Assembly (NCBI GenBank): GCA_900769385.1
Contig: CAAGGO010000089.1
Coordinates: 1 to 5,813 of the forward strand
From: Rikenellaceae bacterium
GTDB lineage: Bacteria > Bacteroidota > Bacteroidia > Bacteroidales > UBA932
DNA length: 5,813 nucleotides
Reading direction: 5' to 3'
A program made the position numbers and the translations under genes. The notes beneath the pieces are model-generated. The model worked only from the letters and a program-made list of their open reading frames with translations, was not told the DNA's origin and ran no database searches. Position 1 is the stretch's first letter; each line of letters starts with the position of its first letter. Of this stretch, positions 1 to 5,813 are shown one piece after another.

Positions 1-1
1 C

Positions 2-520
2 AGGGGTATGTATTTTGACGCTGAGGTTTCCTATTACCATTCAAATTACAAGAAAGAGTTTGACAAATTCGGTTCCGTATCGCTTGATATGAGCGGTATT
101 GTGAGGATTACGGACAATCTTGCCCTTGTGCCGCATTTGTACGGTAGGGTTGTTGTCGGTGACTGCAGTGAGGTCCCTTACATGAACTATATTGGAGGTA
201 CACAGCCTGGAAGGTATTTCAGCCAGCAGATGCCGTTTGTGGGGGTAAATTATGCAAATATTGTATATAATTCGGCAGTTATAGGAAGGGTTGACTTGAG
301 AAAGAGGATTGCCAACAGACATTATCTGTATGCTATTGCCAATTATTTGCGCTCCGACAACAGCTTTGAAGGGCTGTTTAAGGGCAATTGTATGGCTCAG
401 TGGGGCTTTGGTGTGAAATATTCTTATGACAGCCCTGTGGGGCCGCTATCCTTGAATGTGCACTGGTCTGATTTTGACCACAGGTTTGGTGCATACGTGA
501 GTTTGGGACATTATTTTTAG
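2..520 (+). CDS. Outer-membrane beta-barrel C-terminus, probably of a patatin-like phospholipase (5' partial)
   Basis: The frame is open to the left edge (codons AGG GGT before the first ATG at 8), so this is the tail of a longer gene and the ATG at 8 need not be a start. About 172 residues are visible. They show alternating polar/aromatic strands, a GGTQPGRYFSQQMPFVG segment in the middle, and a terminal GPLSLNVHWSDFDHRFGAYVS-type hairpin ending in phenylalanine, the usual last residue of outer-membrane barrels. From memory, this GG..GRYF.QQ.PF pattern and the GPLS..VHWSD ending match the C-terminal barrel of Bacteroidales patatin-like proteins, in which an N-terminal serine hydrolase precedes a D15/BamA-like barrel. 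The hydrolase part lies outside the window, so the lipase activity is inferred from family only. A different BamA/D15-type barrel is the main alternative. recX begins 9 bases after the stop, suggesting co-transcription. Confidence 0.65.
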   Translation, partial: RGMYFDAEVSYYHSNYKKEFDKFGSVSLDMSGIVRITDNLALVPHLYGRVVVGDCSEVPYMNYIGGTQPGRYFSQQMPFVGVNYANIVYNSAVIGRVDLRKRIANRHYLYAIANYLRSDNSFEGLFKGNCMAQWGFGVKYSYDSPVGPLSLNVHWSDFDHRFGAYVSLGHYF

Positions 521-529
521 AATTGGATC

Positions 530-1015
530 ATGACACCGCAGCAGGCATTGGCAAGATTGCAGGGGCAGTGCAGCAAGGCTGAGCATTGCACCGGTCAGGT
601 AAGGAAAAAGTTGCTCAATTGGAGTGAAAAGAACAGAATTGCAGGAAAGGGGCAGTTTTCCGATTCGGAGATGGACAGTATTGTAAATTCTCTTGTAGAA
701 GAGAAATATGTTGATGATTGCCGTTTTGCCGGGGCTTATGTGAGGGACAAGGCCAGATTTTCAAAGTGGGGGAAGGTTAAGATTGCCTATAATCTCAAGA
801 TGTTGGGGATTGCCAAGGAGATTGTTGCCGGTGCGTTGGAGGAGAATGCGGAGCTTTTTTCCGGGGAACTGCTGGAGCAGCTGATTGTGAAAAAATGGAA
901 CAGTTTGGGGGAGAAGTTTCCCATTGCAGCAAAAAGGGAAAAAGTGTTGAGGTTTGCTCTGGGAAGGGGGTTCAGCTATGACCAAATTCTTCCTGTCATT
1001 AAGAGGTTGGGGTAG
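530..1015 (+). CDS. recX: RecX family regulatory protein
   Basis: RecX binds RecA filaments and limits their growth, damping recombination and the SOS response; it acts in the cytoplasm. The 161-residue product is of normal length for the family. It is built of short helical repeats: an N-terminal repeat (about residues 3-35, ALARLQGQCSKAEHC then VRKKLLNW), the family core around residues 54-85 with the pattern LVEEKYVDDCRFAGAYVRDK followed by FSKWGKVKIAYNLK, and a C-terminal repeat (about 115-160) ending RFALGRGFSYDQILPVIKRLG. The D-x-RFA...Y..D......G..KI signature is the best evidence for RecX. The ATG at 530 has no SD in front (leader aattggatc), which is normal in Bacteroidota. It follows the barrel gene by 9 bases, so it is probably read from an upstream promoter. 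recA is not in the window. No truncation is seen. Confidence 0.88.
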   Translation: MTPQQALARLQGQCSKAEHCTGQVRKKLLNWSEKNRIAGKGQFSDSEMDSIVNSLVEEKYVDDCRFAGAYVRDKARFSKWGKVKIAYNLKMLGIAKEIVAGALEENAELFSGELLEQLIVKKWNSLGEKFPIAAKREKVLRFALGRGFSYDQILPVIKRLG

Positions 1016-1024
1016 TTTTTTTGT

Positions 1025-1032
1025 TATCTTTG
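1025..1032 (+). promoter_or_regulatory. Bacteroidota -7 promoter element for prfB (TATCTTTG)
   Basis: TATCTTTG fits the Bacteroidales sigma-ABfr -7 consensus TAnnTTTG exactly and lies 27 bases before the prfB start, directly after the recX stop. Transcription would begin about 5-8 bases downstream, giving a short leader. A -33 TTTG at the expected spacing (around 1002-1006) is absent; only a TTG at 1007-1009 is present, with a spacer too short for consensus. It would let prfB be transcribed independently of recX. Confidence 0.45.
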
Positions 1033-1050
1033 CTGAGTTTTAATCATATT

Positions 1051-1056
1051 GGAGAG
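1051..1056 (+). promoter_or_regulatory. Shine-Dalgarno-like site of prfB (GGAGAG)
   Basis: GGAG ends 5 bases before the ATG at 1060. This supports 1060 as the prfB start, which is otherwise hidden because the zero frame closes after 15 codons. It is the only SD-like sequence placed before a start in this window; recX, the fumarase gene, the YjbH-like gene and the lipoprotein gene all lack one. Confidence 0.5.
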
Positions 1057-1059
1057 TTT

Positions 1060-2119
1060 ATGAGTGATTTTAAAGGGCGCCTGGATGCGCTGAGGAGGTC
1101 TCTTTGACTACGATGCAAAGAGGGCTGATGTAGAAGAAAAGGAGAAAATAAGTGCAGCTGAGGGATTTTGGGATGATCCTAAAGGGGCTGAGGAGTTTTT
1201 GAAAAAGCTGTCGGGAGTAAAATATTGGGTAAATGCCCTGGATGCTGTGGATTTAGCCATTGAGGAGGCGGAGCTGCTTGGTGAGATGGGTGCAACAGAA
1301 GAGGAGATTGCCGTTGAGGAGAAGAAAATAGAGGAGATGCTGGGTGAGCTTGAGTTCAAGAGTATGCTTGGTGAAGAAGGTGACAATCTTGGTGCTTTGC
1401 TTAAGATAAATTCCGGTGCGGGTGGTACTGAGAGCAATGACTGGAGCAGCATGTTGCTGAGGATGTATACCAGATGGGGAGAGAGAAACGGCTATAGGGT
1501 TACCGTGTATGATGTGCTTGAAGGTGATGAGGCCGGTATAAAATCCGCCACCATTGAGTTTGAGGGGGATTTTGCATACGGGTATCTGAAGTCTGAAAAC
1601 GGTGTGCACAGGATGGTGAGGATTTCCCCGTTCAACGCGCAGGGTAAAAGACAGACCACTTTCTCTTCTGTGTTTGTGTATCCGCTGGTTGACGATTCAA
1701 TTGAGATTGTGATAAATCCTTCCGATCTGGAGTGGGATACTTTCCGTTCCAGCGGTGCGGGAGGACAGAATGTGAACAAGGTTGAGACAGGTGTGAGGGT
1801 AAGGCATATCCCTAGCGGTATAGTTGTAGAGAATACGGAGACCCGTTCGCAGCTTGATAACCGCCAGAATGCATTGAGGATATTGAAATCGCATCTGTAT
1901 GAGATTGAGCTGTCCAAGAAGAGGGCCAAACAGGCTGAACTTGAGGGGCAGAAAAAGAGGATTGAGTGGGGCTCTCAGATAAGGAGCTACGTGCTTCATC
2001 CTTACAAGATGGTTAAGGATTTGCGTACAGGTTATGAGACTTCAGATACTGCAGCGGTGCTTGACGGTGATCTGAACGAGTTCATGAAGAGTTATTTGAT
2101 GGAAAATACAAAACAATAA
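1060..2119 (+). CDS. prfB: Peptide chain release factor 2 (programmed +1 frameshift)
   Basis: RF2 recognises UAA and UGA stop codons in the ribosomal A site and triggers peptide release. The coding sequence is in two parts: 1060-1104 (15 codons, [15 protein letters not shown]), then an in-frame TGA at 1105-1107 that is bypassed by skipping T1105, and 1106-2119 in the +1 frame (resuming [14 protein letters not shown]). The joined product is 352 residues, a little shorter than E. coli RF2 (365) because the N-terminus is shorter. The stop-reading tripeptide SPF is at residues 189-191 and the catalytic GGQ at 234-236 within [11 protein letters not shown]. The residue matching the E. coli K-12 Thr246 position is serine (230). 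The C-terminal part has the expected [13 protein letters not shown] and [10 protein letters not shown] blocks. A purely +1-frame start at TTG 1199 would lose about 46 N-terminal residues of domain 1, so it is rejected. The gene has its own -7 element and SD, and expression is expected to be autoregulated through the frameshift. Confidence 0.96.
1093..1108 (+). promoter_or_regulatory. prfB programmed +1 frameshift site
   Basis: The site reads AGG AGG TCT CTT TGA C. It has every classical element: an internal SD (AGGAGG, 1093-1098), a three-base spacer, the slippery CTT (1102-1104) that re-pairs as TTT, and the in-frame TGA (1105-1107) followed by C, the weakest termination context. The spacing from SD to slippery codon is the same as in E. 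coli (AGG GGG TAT CTT TGA C). When RF2 is scarce, termination at the UGA is slow and ribosomes slip +1 to make full-length RF2. When RF2 is plentiful, a 15-residue peptide is released. Confidence 0.96.
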
Positions 2120-2141
2120 CAGATACTTAAAATACATTACT

Positions 2142-3773
2142 ATGGAGTTTGTTTACAAAGAGATGTTCCCAATGGGAAAAGATACTACAGAGTACCATCT
2201 TCTTACAAAAGAGTATGTTTCTGTAGAGAAATTTGGTGACAAGGAGTTCTTGAAAGTTGATCCTGAAGGATTGAGACTTCTTGCAAGACAGGCTATGCAT
2301 GATGTTTCATTCATGTTGCGTCCTGAGCACAATGAGATGGTTGCAAAGATCCTTTCAGATCCTGAGAGCAGTGACAATGACAAGGCTGTTGCAATCCAGA
2401 TGCTTATGAATGCTGACGTTTCTGCAAAAGGCCAGCTTCCATTCTGCCAGGATACAGGTACAGCAACAATTGTTGCAAAGAAAGGACAGTTTGTGTTTAC
2501 CGGTGGCGGTGATGAGGAGGCTCTTTCTCACGGTGTGTTTGATACATATACAAATGACAACTTGAGATATTCGCAGAATATTCCTTTGGATATGTACAAT
2601 GAGAAGAATACCGGTTGTAACCTTCCTGCCCAGATTGACATTTTTGCAACTGACGGAAACGAGTACAAGTTCCTTTTTGTTGCCAAAGGTGGCGGATCTG
2701 CTAACAAGACTTATTTGTTCCAGGAGACCAAAGCTCTTATCACCCCAGAGAAACTTGAGCCATATTTGGTTGAGAAGATGAAGACTTTGGGTACAGCAGC
2801 TTGTCCTCCTTACCATATTGCGTTTGTTATTGGCGGTACATCTGCCGAGTTGAACCTTAAGACTGTAAAACTTGCATCTACAAAATATTACGATTCCCTT
2901 CCAACTGCAGCAAGCGAGGAGGGTTATGCGTTCAGAGATGTTGAGATGGAGAAACGCCTTCTTAAGGCTGCCCATAATCTTGGTATTGGTGCACAGTTCG
3001 GAGGCAAATATTTTGCGCACGATATCAGAGTGATCCGTTTGCCTCGTCACGGCGCTTCTTGTCCTGTAGGTATGGGTGTAAGCTGTAGTGCAGACAGAAA
3101 CGTTAAGGCTAAAATCAACAAGGACGGTATCTGGTTGGAGACTTTGGATGCAAATCCTGCACGTTTGATTCCTGAGCAGTATCTTTCAGGTTCTGCTTTG
3201 GCTAAAGGTGTGAAGGTAGACCTTAACCGCCCTATGAAAGAGATTCTTGAGCAGTTGAGCCAGTATCCTGTTTCTACATTCCTCCTTTTGAATGGTACAA
3301 TTATAGTAGGTAGAGATATTGCACACGCCAAACTTAAAGAGAGAATTGACAAGGGTGAGGGACTTCCTGAGTATATCAAGAACCACCCTATCTATTATGC
3401 AGGTCCTGCAAAAACTCCTAAAGGAATGGCCAGCGGTTCATTTGGACCTACTACAGCAGGCCGTATGGACAGCTATGTTGACCTGTTCCAGGAGAATGGC
3501 GGCAGCATGATTATGATTGCAAAAGGTAACAGAAGCCAGCAGGTTACAGATGCTTGCCATAAACACGGCGGTTTCTATCTTGGAAGTATTGGCGGTCCTG
3601 CCGCTATCCTTGCCAAGGAGAATATCAAGAGCGTTGAGTGTGTTGAGTATCCTGAGTTGGGAATGGAGGCTATCTGGAAAATTGAGGTTGAGAATTTCCC
3701 TGCATTCATCCTTGTAGATGATAAAGGAAATGATTTCTTCTCACAGATCAGGCCAATTTGCTGTAAGGACTGA
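2142..3773 (+). CDS. fumA: Class I fumarate hydratase, [4Fe-4S], one-chain type
   Basis: Interconverts fumarate and (S)-malate in the cytoplasm. In anaerobic Bacteroidales this step normally runs from malate to fumarate in the reductive branch leading to succinate. The 543-residue chain is collinear with E. coli FumA/FumB (548) over almost its whole length as I recall those sequences, with long near-identical stretches. The three cluster cysteines are C102 ([10 protein letters not shown]), C221 ([12 protein letters not shown]) and C315 ([11 protein letters not shown]); their spacings of 119 and 94 equal those of characterised class I enzymes. The C-terminal domain has [13 protein letters not shown] (435-447), [12 protein letters not shown] (461-472) and GSIGGPAA. 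The start at 2142 is supported by alignment of [14 protein letters not shown] with the E. coli N-terminus. No SD is present and prfB ends 22 bases upstream, so read-through from prfB is possible; I saw no clear promoter in the gap. Arginine codons are almost all CGT/CGC/AGA rather than the AGG common in neighbours, consistent with high expression. The class is certain; the A/B symbol is by analogy. Confidence 0.96.
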   Translation: MEFVYKEMFPMGKDTTEYHLLTKEYVSVEKFGDKEFLKVDPEGLRLLARQAMHDVSFMLRPEHNEMVAKILSDPESSDNDKAVAIQMLMNADVSAKGQLPFCQDTGTATIVAKKGQFVFTGGGDEEALSHGVFDTYTNDNLRYSQNIPLDMYNEKNTGCNLPAQIDIFATDGNEYKFLFVAKGGGSANKTYLFQETKALITPEKLEPYLVEKMKTLGTAACPPYHIAFVIGGTSAELNLKTVKLASTKYYDSLPTAASEEGYAFRDVEMEKRLLKAAHNLGIGAQFGGKYFAHDIRVIRLPRHGASCPVGMGVSCSADRNVKAKINKDGIWLETLDANPARLIPEQYLSGSALAKGVKVDLNRPMKEILEQLSQYPVSTFLLLNGTIIVGRDIAHAKLKERIDKGEGLPEYIKNHPIYYAGPAKTPKGMASGSFGPTTAGRMDSYVDLFQENGGSMIMIAKGNRSQQVTDACHKHGGFYLGSIGGPAAILAKENIKSVECVEYPELGMEAIWKIEVENFPAFILVDDKGNDFFSQIRPICCKD

Positions 3774-3801
3774 TTATTAGGATAGTCACTGATTTTTAAG
3801 G

Positions 3802-3840
3802 AGTCGGATATCGGGATTAAGATATCCGACTTTTTTTTTT
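3802..3840 (+). terminator. Intrinsic terminator after the fumarase gene
   Basis: A perfect 11-bp inverted repeat, AGTCGGATATC (3802-3812) and GATATCCGACT (3821-3831), encloses an 8-base loop (gggattaa) and runs into ten consecutive T residues (3831-3840). It lies 28 bases after the fumarase stop and ends that transcript on the + strand. The A/T-rich complement has no matching T-tract on the other side, so it looks unidirectional. Confidence 0.93.
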
Positions 3841-3867
3841 GTAATGTGTGGAAAATACGTATCTTTG
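3838..3867 (+). promoter_or_regulatory. Bacteroidota promoter of the YjbH-like/lipoprotein unit
   Basis: TTTG (3838-3841) and TATCTTTG (3860-3867) are separated by 18 bases, close to the known Bacteroidales arrangement of a -33 TTTG and a -7 TAnnTTTG. Transcription would start near 3872-3875, leaving a leader of about 25 bases before the ATG at 3899. The -33 element uses the last three T residues of the preceding terminator. Confidence 0.75.
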
Positions 3868-3898
3868 CAGCTACTCATATTATGAAAAATTGTGTTTA

Positions 3899-5170
3899 AT
3901 GGGTAAAAAATACGCCTGGAGTTGTATAAAACGCATGTTTGTTGTGTTTTTTGCAATGTCGTATCCTATGTTTGCCGGTGCACAGAGTGGTGCTGAAGTG
4001 GTGGATAAACTGGTAAGGATGGGGTTTGAGAATGTTGCGTTTGGAGAAAATGCAGAAGAGCGTGTATATGTCCTGCAGAATTCGGCATACAGGCTTGCCG
4101 GTGAGGGAGTTGGTGCTGCAATAAGTGAAATCCAGAAGTATGGATTGCCGCGGAGGGGGAAAGGTTGCAAGATAATAGTGCTTGACAATAATGTTCCTCA
4201 GGTCTCAGTCTCCTGTACTGTTCCGGAGGATGGTAAGAAGCTCTCGATGGATGACTGGGATGTGAGTTATGATTTGGATAAGAGTTGGGAACTTGTAAAG
4301 AGGGAGAAAAGGAAAAACAGTTCTTTGTTTAAGGTTGACATTTTTGTATATCCGGAATTCAGTTTCCGCAACAGCAAGCTTTCTGTACCTTATCAGGTGA
4401 GGTTGAACATGAATCCAGCAATTCAGGTTCCGTTGTGGAGGGGAGCCAAGGCTACAGCACAGTTGGTTGTACCGGTTGTGAATCAGTACGGGTACAAATA
4501 TGACAGTGTAAGGCCAGGTTATATTACATTGTCGCAGACTCTCAGGTTGCCATTCAATGTGTTTGTTACCGGAACGGCGGGATTTTTCAACAATAACAGA
4601 GCAGGTGTTGATTTGTCTGCAGAGTATCATCCCGGTAAAGGCCGCTTTTGGGTAGATGGAAGGGTAAGTTATACTGTTTGGGGCGAATGGGGCAAATGGG
4701 AATCCTCTGGTGAAGGAATGGTGAATGTTGCTCCGTTCATGTATGGTTACAGCCTGGAAGAAACAAGAATGACAGGTCAGTTGGGGGTGAATTATTACTG
4801 GAAGAGATTCAATACCCAGTTCGTGTTCAGTGGTGAGTCATATTTGGGAGGCGATTGCGGTGTGAGGTTTGATATGATAAGGCATTTCAAGTACAGTTCA
4901 ATAGGTTTCTATGGTATGTACGTGCCGTCGGACTGGTGGAACAGCGGTATAAATGCAGGATTCCGTTTCCAGATAACTTTGCCGCCTTACAAGTACAAGA
5001 GGAAAGGATATATACCAAGAGTTATGCCTTCAAGGAATTGGGGATTTTCATATAATGCCGGAGGAACGTTTGTGTACGGCCAGAAGTTCAGGGCAGATGT
5101 GGATGACAACATAAGCAACAATATAAAGTATAACCCGTACTATTTGAAAACAGAATTATTTAATTTTTAA
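3899..5170 (+). CDS. YjbH-like outer-membrane beta-barrel protein, secreted
   Basis: The 423-residue product starts with a signal peptide: basic n-region (GKKYAWSCIKR), hydrophobic core MFVVFFAMSYPMF, and a likely cleavage after AGA at residue 28. Residues about 30-140 form a soluble alpha/beta-looking region (ERVYVLQNSAYRLAGEGVGAA, then GLPRRGKGCKIIVLDNNVPQ). The rest is strand-rich and ends ELFNF, with the terminal phenylalanine typical of barrels. Two blocks recall the YjbH/GfcD family: AGFFNNNRAGVDLSAEYHP (227-245) and GESYLGGDCGVRFDMIRHF (312-330) followed by SSIGFYGMYV. In enterobacteria YjbH/GfcD work with exopolysaccharide or group 4 capsule secretion, so an envelope or polysaccharide role is inferred. 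I chose the ATG at 3899 because the upstream in-frame GTG at 3848 lies inside the promoter and would bury the signal peptide. The protein is shorter than E. coli YjbH (about 700 residues). Arginine is mostly AGG. The lipoprotein gene follows 27 bases later, likely in one operon. Confidence 0.65.
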   Translation: MGKKYAWSCIKRMFVVFFAMSYPMFAGAQSGAEVVDKLVRMGFENVAFGENAEERVYVLQNSAYRLAGEGVGAAISEIQKYGLPRRGKGCKIIVLDNNVPQVSVSCTVPEDGKKLSMDDWDVSYDLDKSWELVKREKRKNSSLFKVDIFVYPEFSFRNSKLSVPYQVRLNMNPAIQVPLWRGAKATAQLVVPVVNQYGYKYDSVRPGYITLSQTLRLPFNVFVTGTAGFFNNNRAGVDLSAEYHPGKGRFWVDGRVSYTVWGEWGKWESSGEGMVNVAPFMYGYSLEETRMTGQLGVNYYWKRFNTQFVFSGESYLGGDCGVRFDMIRHFKYSSIGFYGMYVPSDWWNSGINAGFRFQITLPPYKYKRKGYIPRVMPSRNWGFSYNAGGTFVYGQKFRADVDDNISNNIKYNPYYLKTELFNF

Positions 5171-5197
5171 AATATTAATCATTAAAATCTAGTCAAA

Positions 5198-5752
5198 ATG
5201 AAAAAAACACTATTCGTATTGGCAATGGCAGTATTGACAGTTTGTTCAGTTGTACTAACAGGTTGTTATCCTAAGCCAGTGCCTCAGCAGACTCCATCAG
5301 AGTACTATGTGGTAGGTTCTGTGTATGATGCGCAGACAGGACAGGTTATCAGCAATGCAACCGTTACATTGGACGGCAAATCCGTTGGAACCACTTTTAA
5401 TGTAAAATTGGACAGCTATGTACCGTCAGTTACTATATCAGCATCTGCGGAGGGATATGTTGCTGCATCAAGAACTATTTCAATTGAGAAATTGGCAGAG
5501 TACAATCAGGTTAGCTACATTAACGCTGATATTGCTTTGGCTAAAGAAAACGGTGAGCCTCAACTTATAGTTGTTGGAGCTCCTAGAGCAGGTGTTGATG
5601 GTATGGATGCAGCTGCTGTAAGAAGTCTTTTTGGTATTGAACATGGCAATGTTCTAATGGGTGATAAAGGCAAGGTGGAGGTTTGTGTTCACTATGCTTT
5701 TGTTGATAGTGATCTTAATGTGCATACTAATGTTGGATATTTTCCTTCGTAG
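5198..5752 (+). CDS. Lipoprotein with carboxypeptidase-regulatory-like domain; 3' end truncated by a chimeric join
   Basis: The N-terminus is a type II signal peptide: KK, then LFVLAMAVLTVCSVVLTGC, with lipobox LTGC and lipidated Cys23. The next residues (YPKPV) lack the acidic run of Bacteroidota surface-export signals, so a periplasm-facing lipoprotein is more likely than a surface one. Residues about 37-115 (YYVVGSVYDAQTGQVISNAT, later TISASAEGYVAASRTISI) look like a beta-sandwich of the carboxypeptidase-regulatory/Ig-like type, also seen in Bacteroidales DUF3869 lipoproteins; this is a fold-level guess. Residues 118-171 (IVVGAPRAGVDGMDAAAVRS, GKVEVCVHYAFVDS) are of unknown function. The last 12 or so residues and the stop at 5750-5752 come from sequence that encodes part of another gene on the opposite strand (see 5713-5804), so the true protein very probably continues and the listed end is not biological. 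It follows the YjbH-like gene by 27 bases and likely acts with it in the envelope. Confidence 0.75.
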   Translation: MKKTLFVLAMAVLTVCSVVLTGCYPKPVPQQTPSEYYVVGSVYDAQTGQVISNATVTLDGKSVGTTFNVKLDSYVPSVTISASAEGYVAASRTISIEKLAEYNQVSYINADIALAKENGEPQLIVVGAPRAGVDGMDAAAVRSLFGIEHGNVLMGDKGKVEVCVHYAFVDSDLNVHTNVGYFPS

Positions 5753-5804
5753 TCCTTAGTGATTTGTTCACCTAATTGCTTTGCAAATGTTTTTAATTCT
5801 TCTT
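5713..5804 (-). pseudogene. hpt: Fragment of hypoxanthine phosphoribosyltransferase (hpt), probably a chimeric insert
   Basis: Read on the minus strand from 5802 down to 5713, thirty codons give EELKTF followed by AKQLGEQITKDYEGKYPTLVC and TLR. This matches, from memory, the N-terminal segment of bacterial hypoxanthine(-guanine) phosphoribosyltransferases just before their conserved LKG/LRG loop, in the family order ELG.QI..DY.GK.PLLV.VLKG. Homology stops abruptly at 5713: the next codons read SLSTKA and then stop, not the expected GS.FM.ADL. Upstream, the codon before EE becomes TAA only because of base 5805, the first adapter base. Codons are strongly A/T-ending (TTA four times, GAA four of four), unlike the AGG/TTG-rich neighbours. 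It has no start and no active site, so it is a scrap and not a functional gene. Confidence 0.7.
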
Positions 5805-5813
5805 AGATCGGAA
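5805..5813 (+). other. Sequencing adapter remnant (AGATCGGAA)
   Basis: The last nine bases equal the first nine of the standard Illumina adapter (AGATCGGAAGAGC). They sit exactly at the end of the sequence, where adapter read-through would be, and directly follow the foreign hpt fragment. The match at this fixed position has a chance of 1 in 4^9 under equal base frequencies. It implies that the insert ends at 5804 and that this is a contig end. Confidence 0.8.

Noticed and set aside
1105..1107. The in-frame TGA as a sequencing error or pseudogene mark
   Set aside because: Internal SD, spacing, slippery CTT and TGAC context match the known programmed site, and the rest of RF2 is intact.
1108..1452. 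Serine/proline-rich minus-strand ORF opposite prfB
   Set aside because: Its composition is what the reverse complement of glutamate- and lysine-rich prfB codons gives; there is no independent coding evidence.
1199..2119. prfB beginning at TTG 1199 as a simple single-frame gene
   Set aside because: It would lack 46 N-terminal residues. The upstream ATG 1060 with SD and the full CTT TGA C frameshift site explain the missing part.
2120..2141. Promoter in the prfB-fumarase gap
   Set aside because: The 22-base A/T-rich gap has no TAnnTTTG or TTTG at suitable positions, and none was clear in the prfB 3' end.
2355..3050. Long minus-strand ORF opposite the fumarase gene
   Set aside because: It is a shadow of a highly conserved + strand gene. 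The peptide has no recognisable domain, is cysteine-rich and low in plausible structure, and has no promoter or leader.
3848..3898. GTG 3848 as start of the YjbH-like gene
   Set aside because: It lies between the -33 and -7 elements, upstream of the predicted transcript, and would put 17 residues before a normal signal peptide.
5806..5809. GATC near the right end as a second ligation junction instead of adapter
   Set aside because: If native hpt sequence reached this GATC, the hpt frame would contain TAA just before EE. The nine-base adapter match explains the end better.

Overview
The window looks like chromosomal DNA from an anaerobic member of the Bacteroidota, probably order Bacteroidales. 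Three things point there: promoter -7 elements of the TAnnTTTG type (two copies of TATCTTTG), start codons that mostly lack a Shine-Dalgarno sequence and follow A/T-rich leaders, and gene families typical of the group (a patatin-type protein ending in a beta-barrel, a one-chain class I fumarase, a short-lipobox lipoprotein). All credible native genes are on the + strand.

Layout, left to right. (1) The C-terminal part of an outer-membrane beta-barrel protein, most likely the barrel of a patatin-like phospholipase, runs off the left edge. (2) recX, a RecA modulator, follows 9 bases later. (3) prfB, release factor 2, has its own -7 element and a clear SD. It is split by an in-frame UGA at codon 16 and must be read through a programmed +1 frameshift; the complete product is 352 residues. 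(4) A class I [4Fe-4S] fumarate hydratase, very like E. coli FumA/FumB, ends at a strong intrinsic terminator. (5) A new transcription unit starts directly behind that terminator, with its -33 element overlapping the terminator T-tract. It encodes a secreted YjbH-like outer-membrane barrel protein and, 27 bases further on, a lipoprotein with a carboxypeptidase-regulatory-like fold. These two are probably co-transcribed and both act in the envelope.

The right end is not trustworthy as native sequence. The last 9 bases equal the start of the common Illumina adapter. The roughly 90 bases before them, read on the minus strand, encode a clean piece of a hypoxanthine phosphoribosyltransferase with codon use unlike the rest of the window. 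The apparent C-terminus and stop codon of the lipoprotein fall inside this foreign piece. The simplest reading is a chimeric read or ligation product at a contig end, so the lipoprotein should be treated as truncated.

No mobile element, CRISPR array, tRNA or rRNA is seen. The most interesting biology is the prfB autoregulatory frameshift with a perfect internal AGGAGG in a lineage thought to mask its anti-SD, and the YjbH-like/lipoprotein pair standing apart from the usual exopolysaccharide operon partners. No clearly new system can be claimed.
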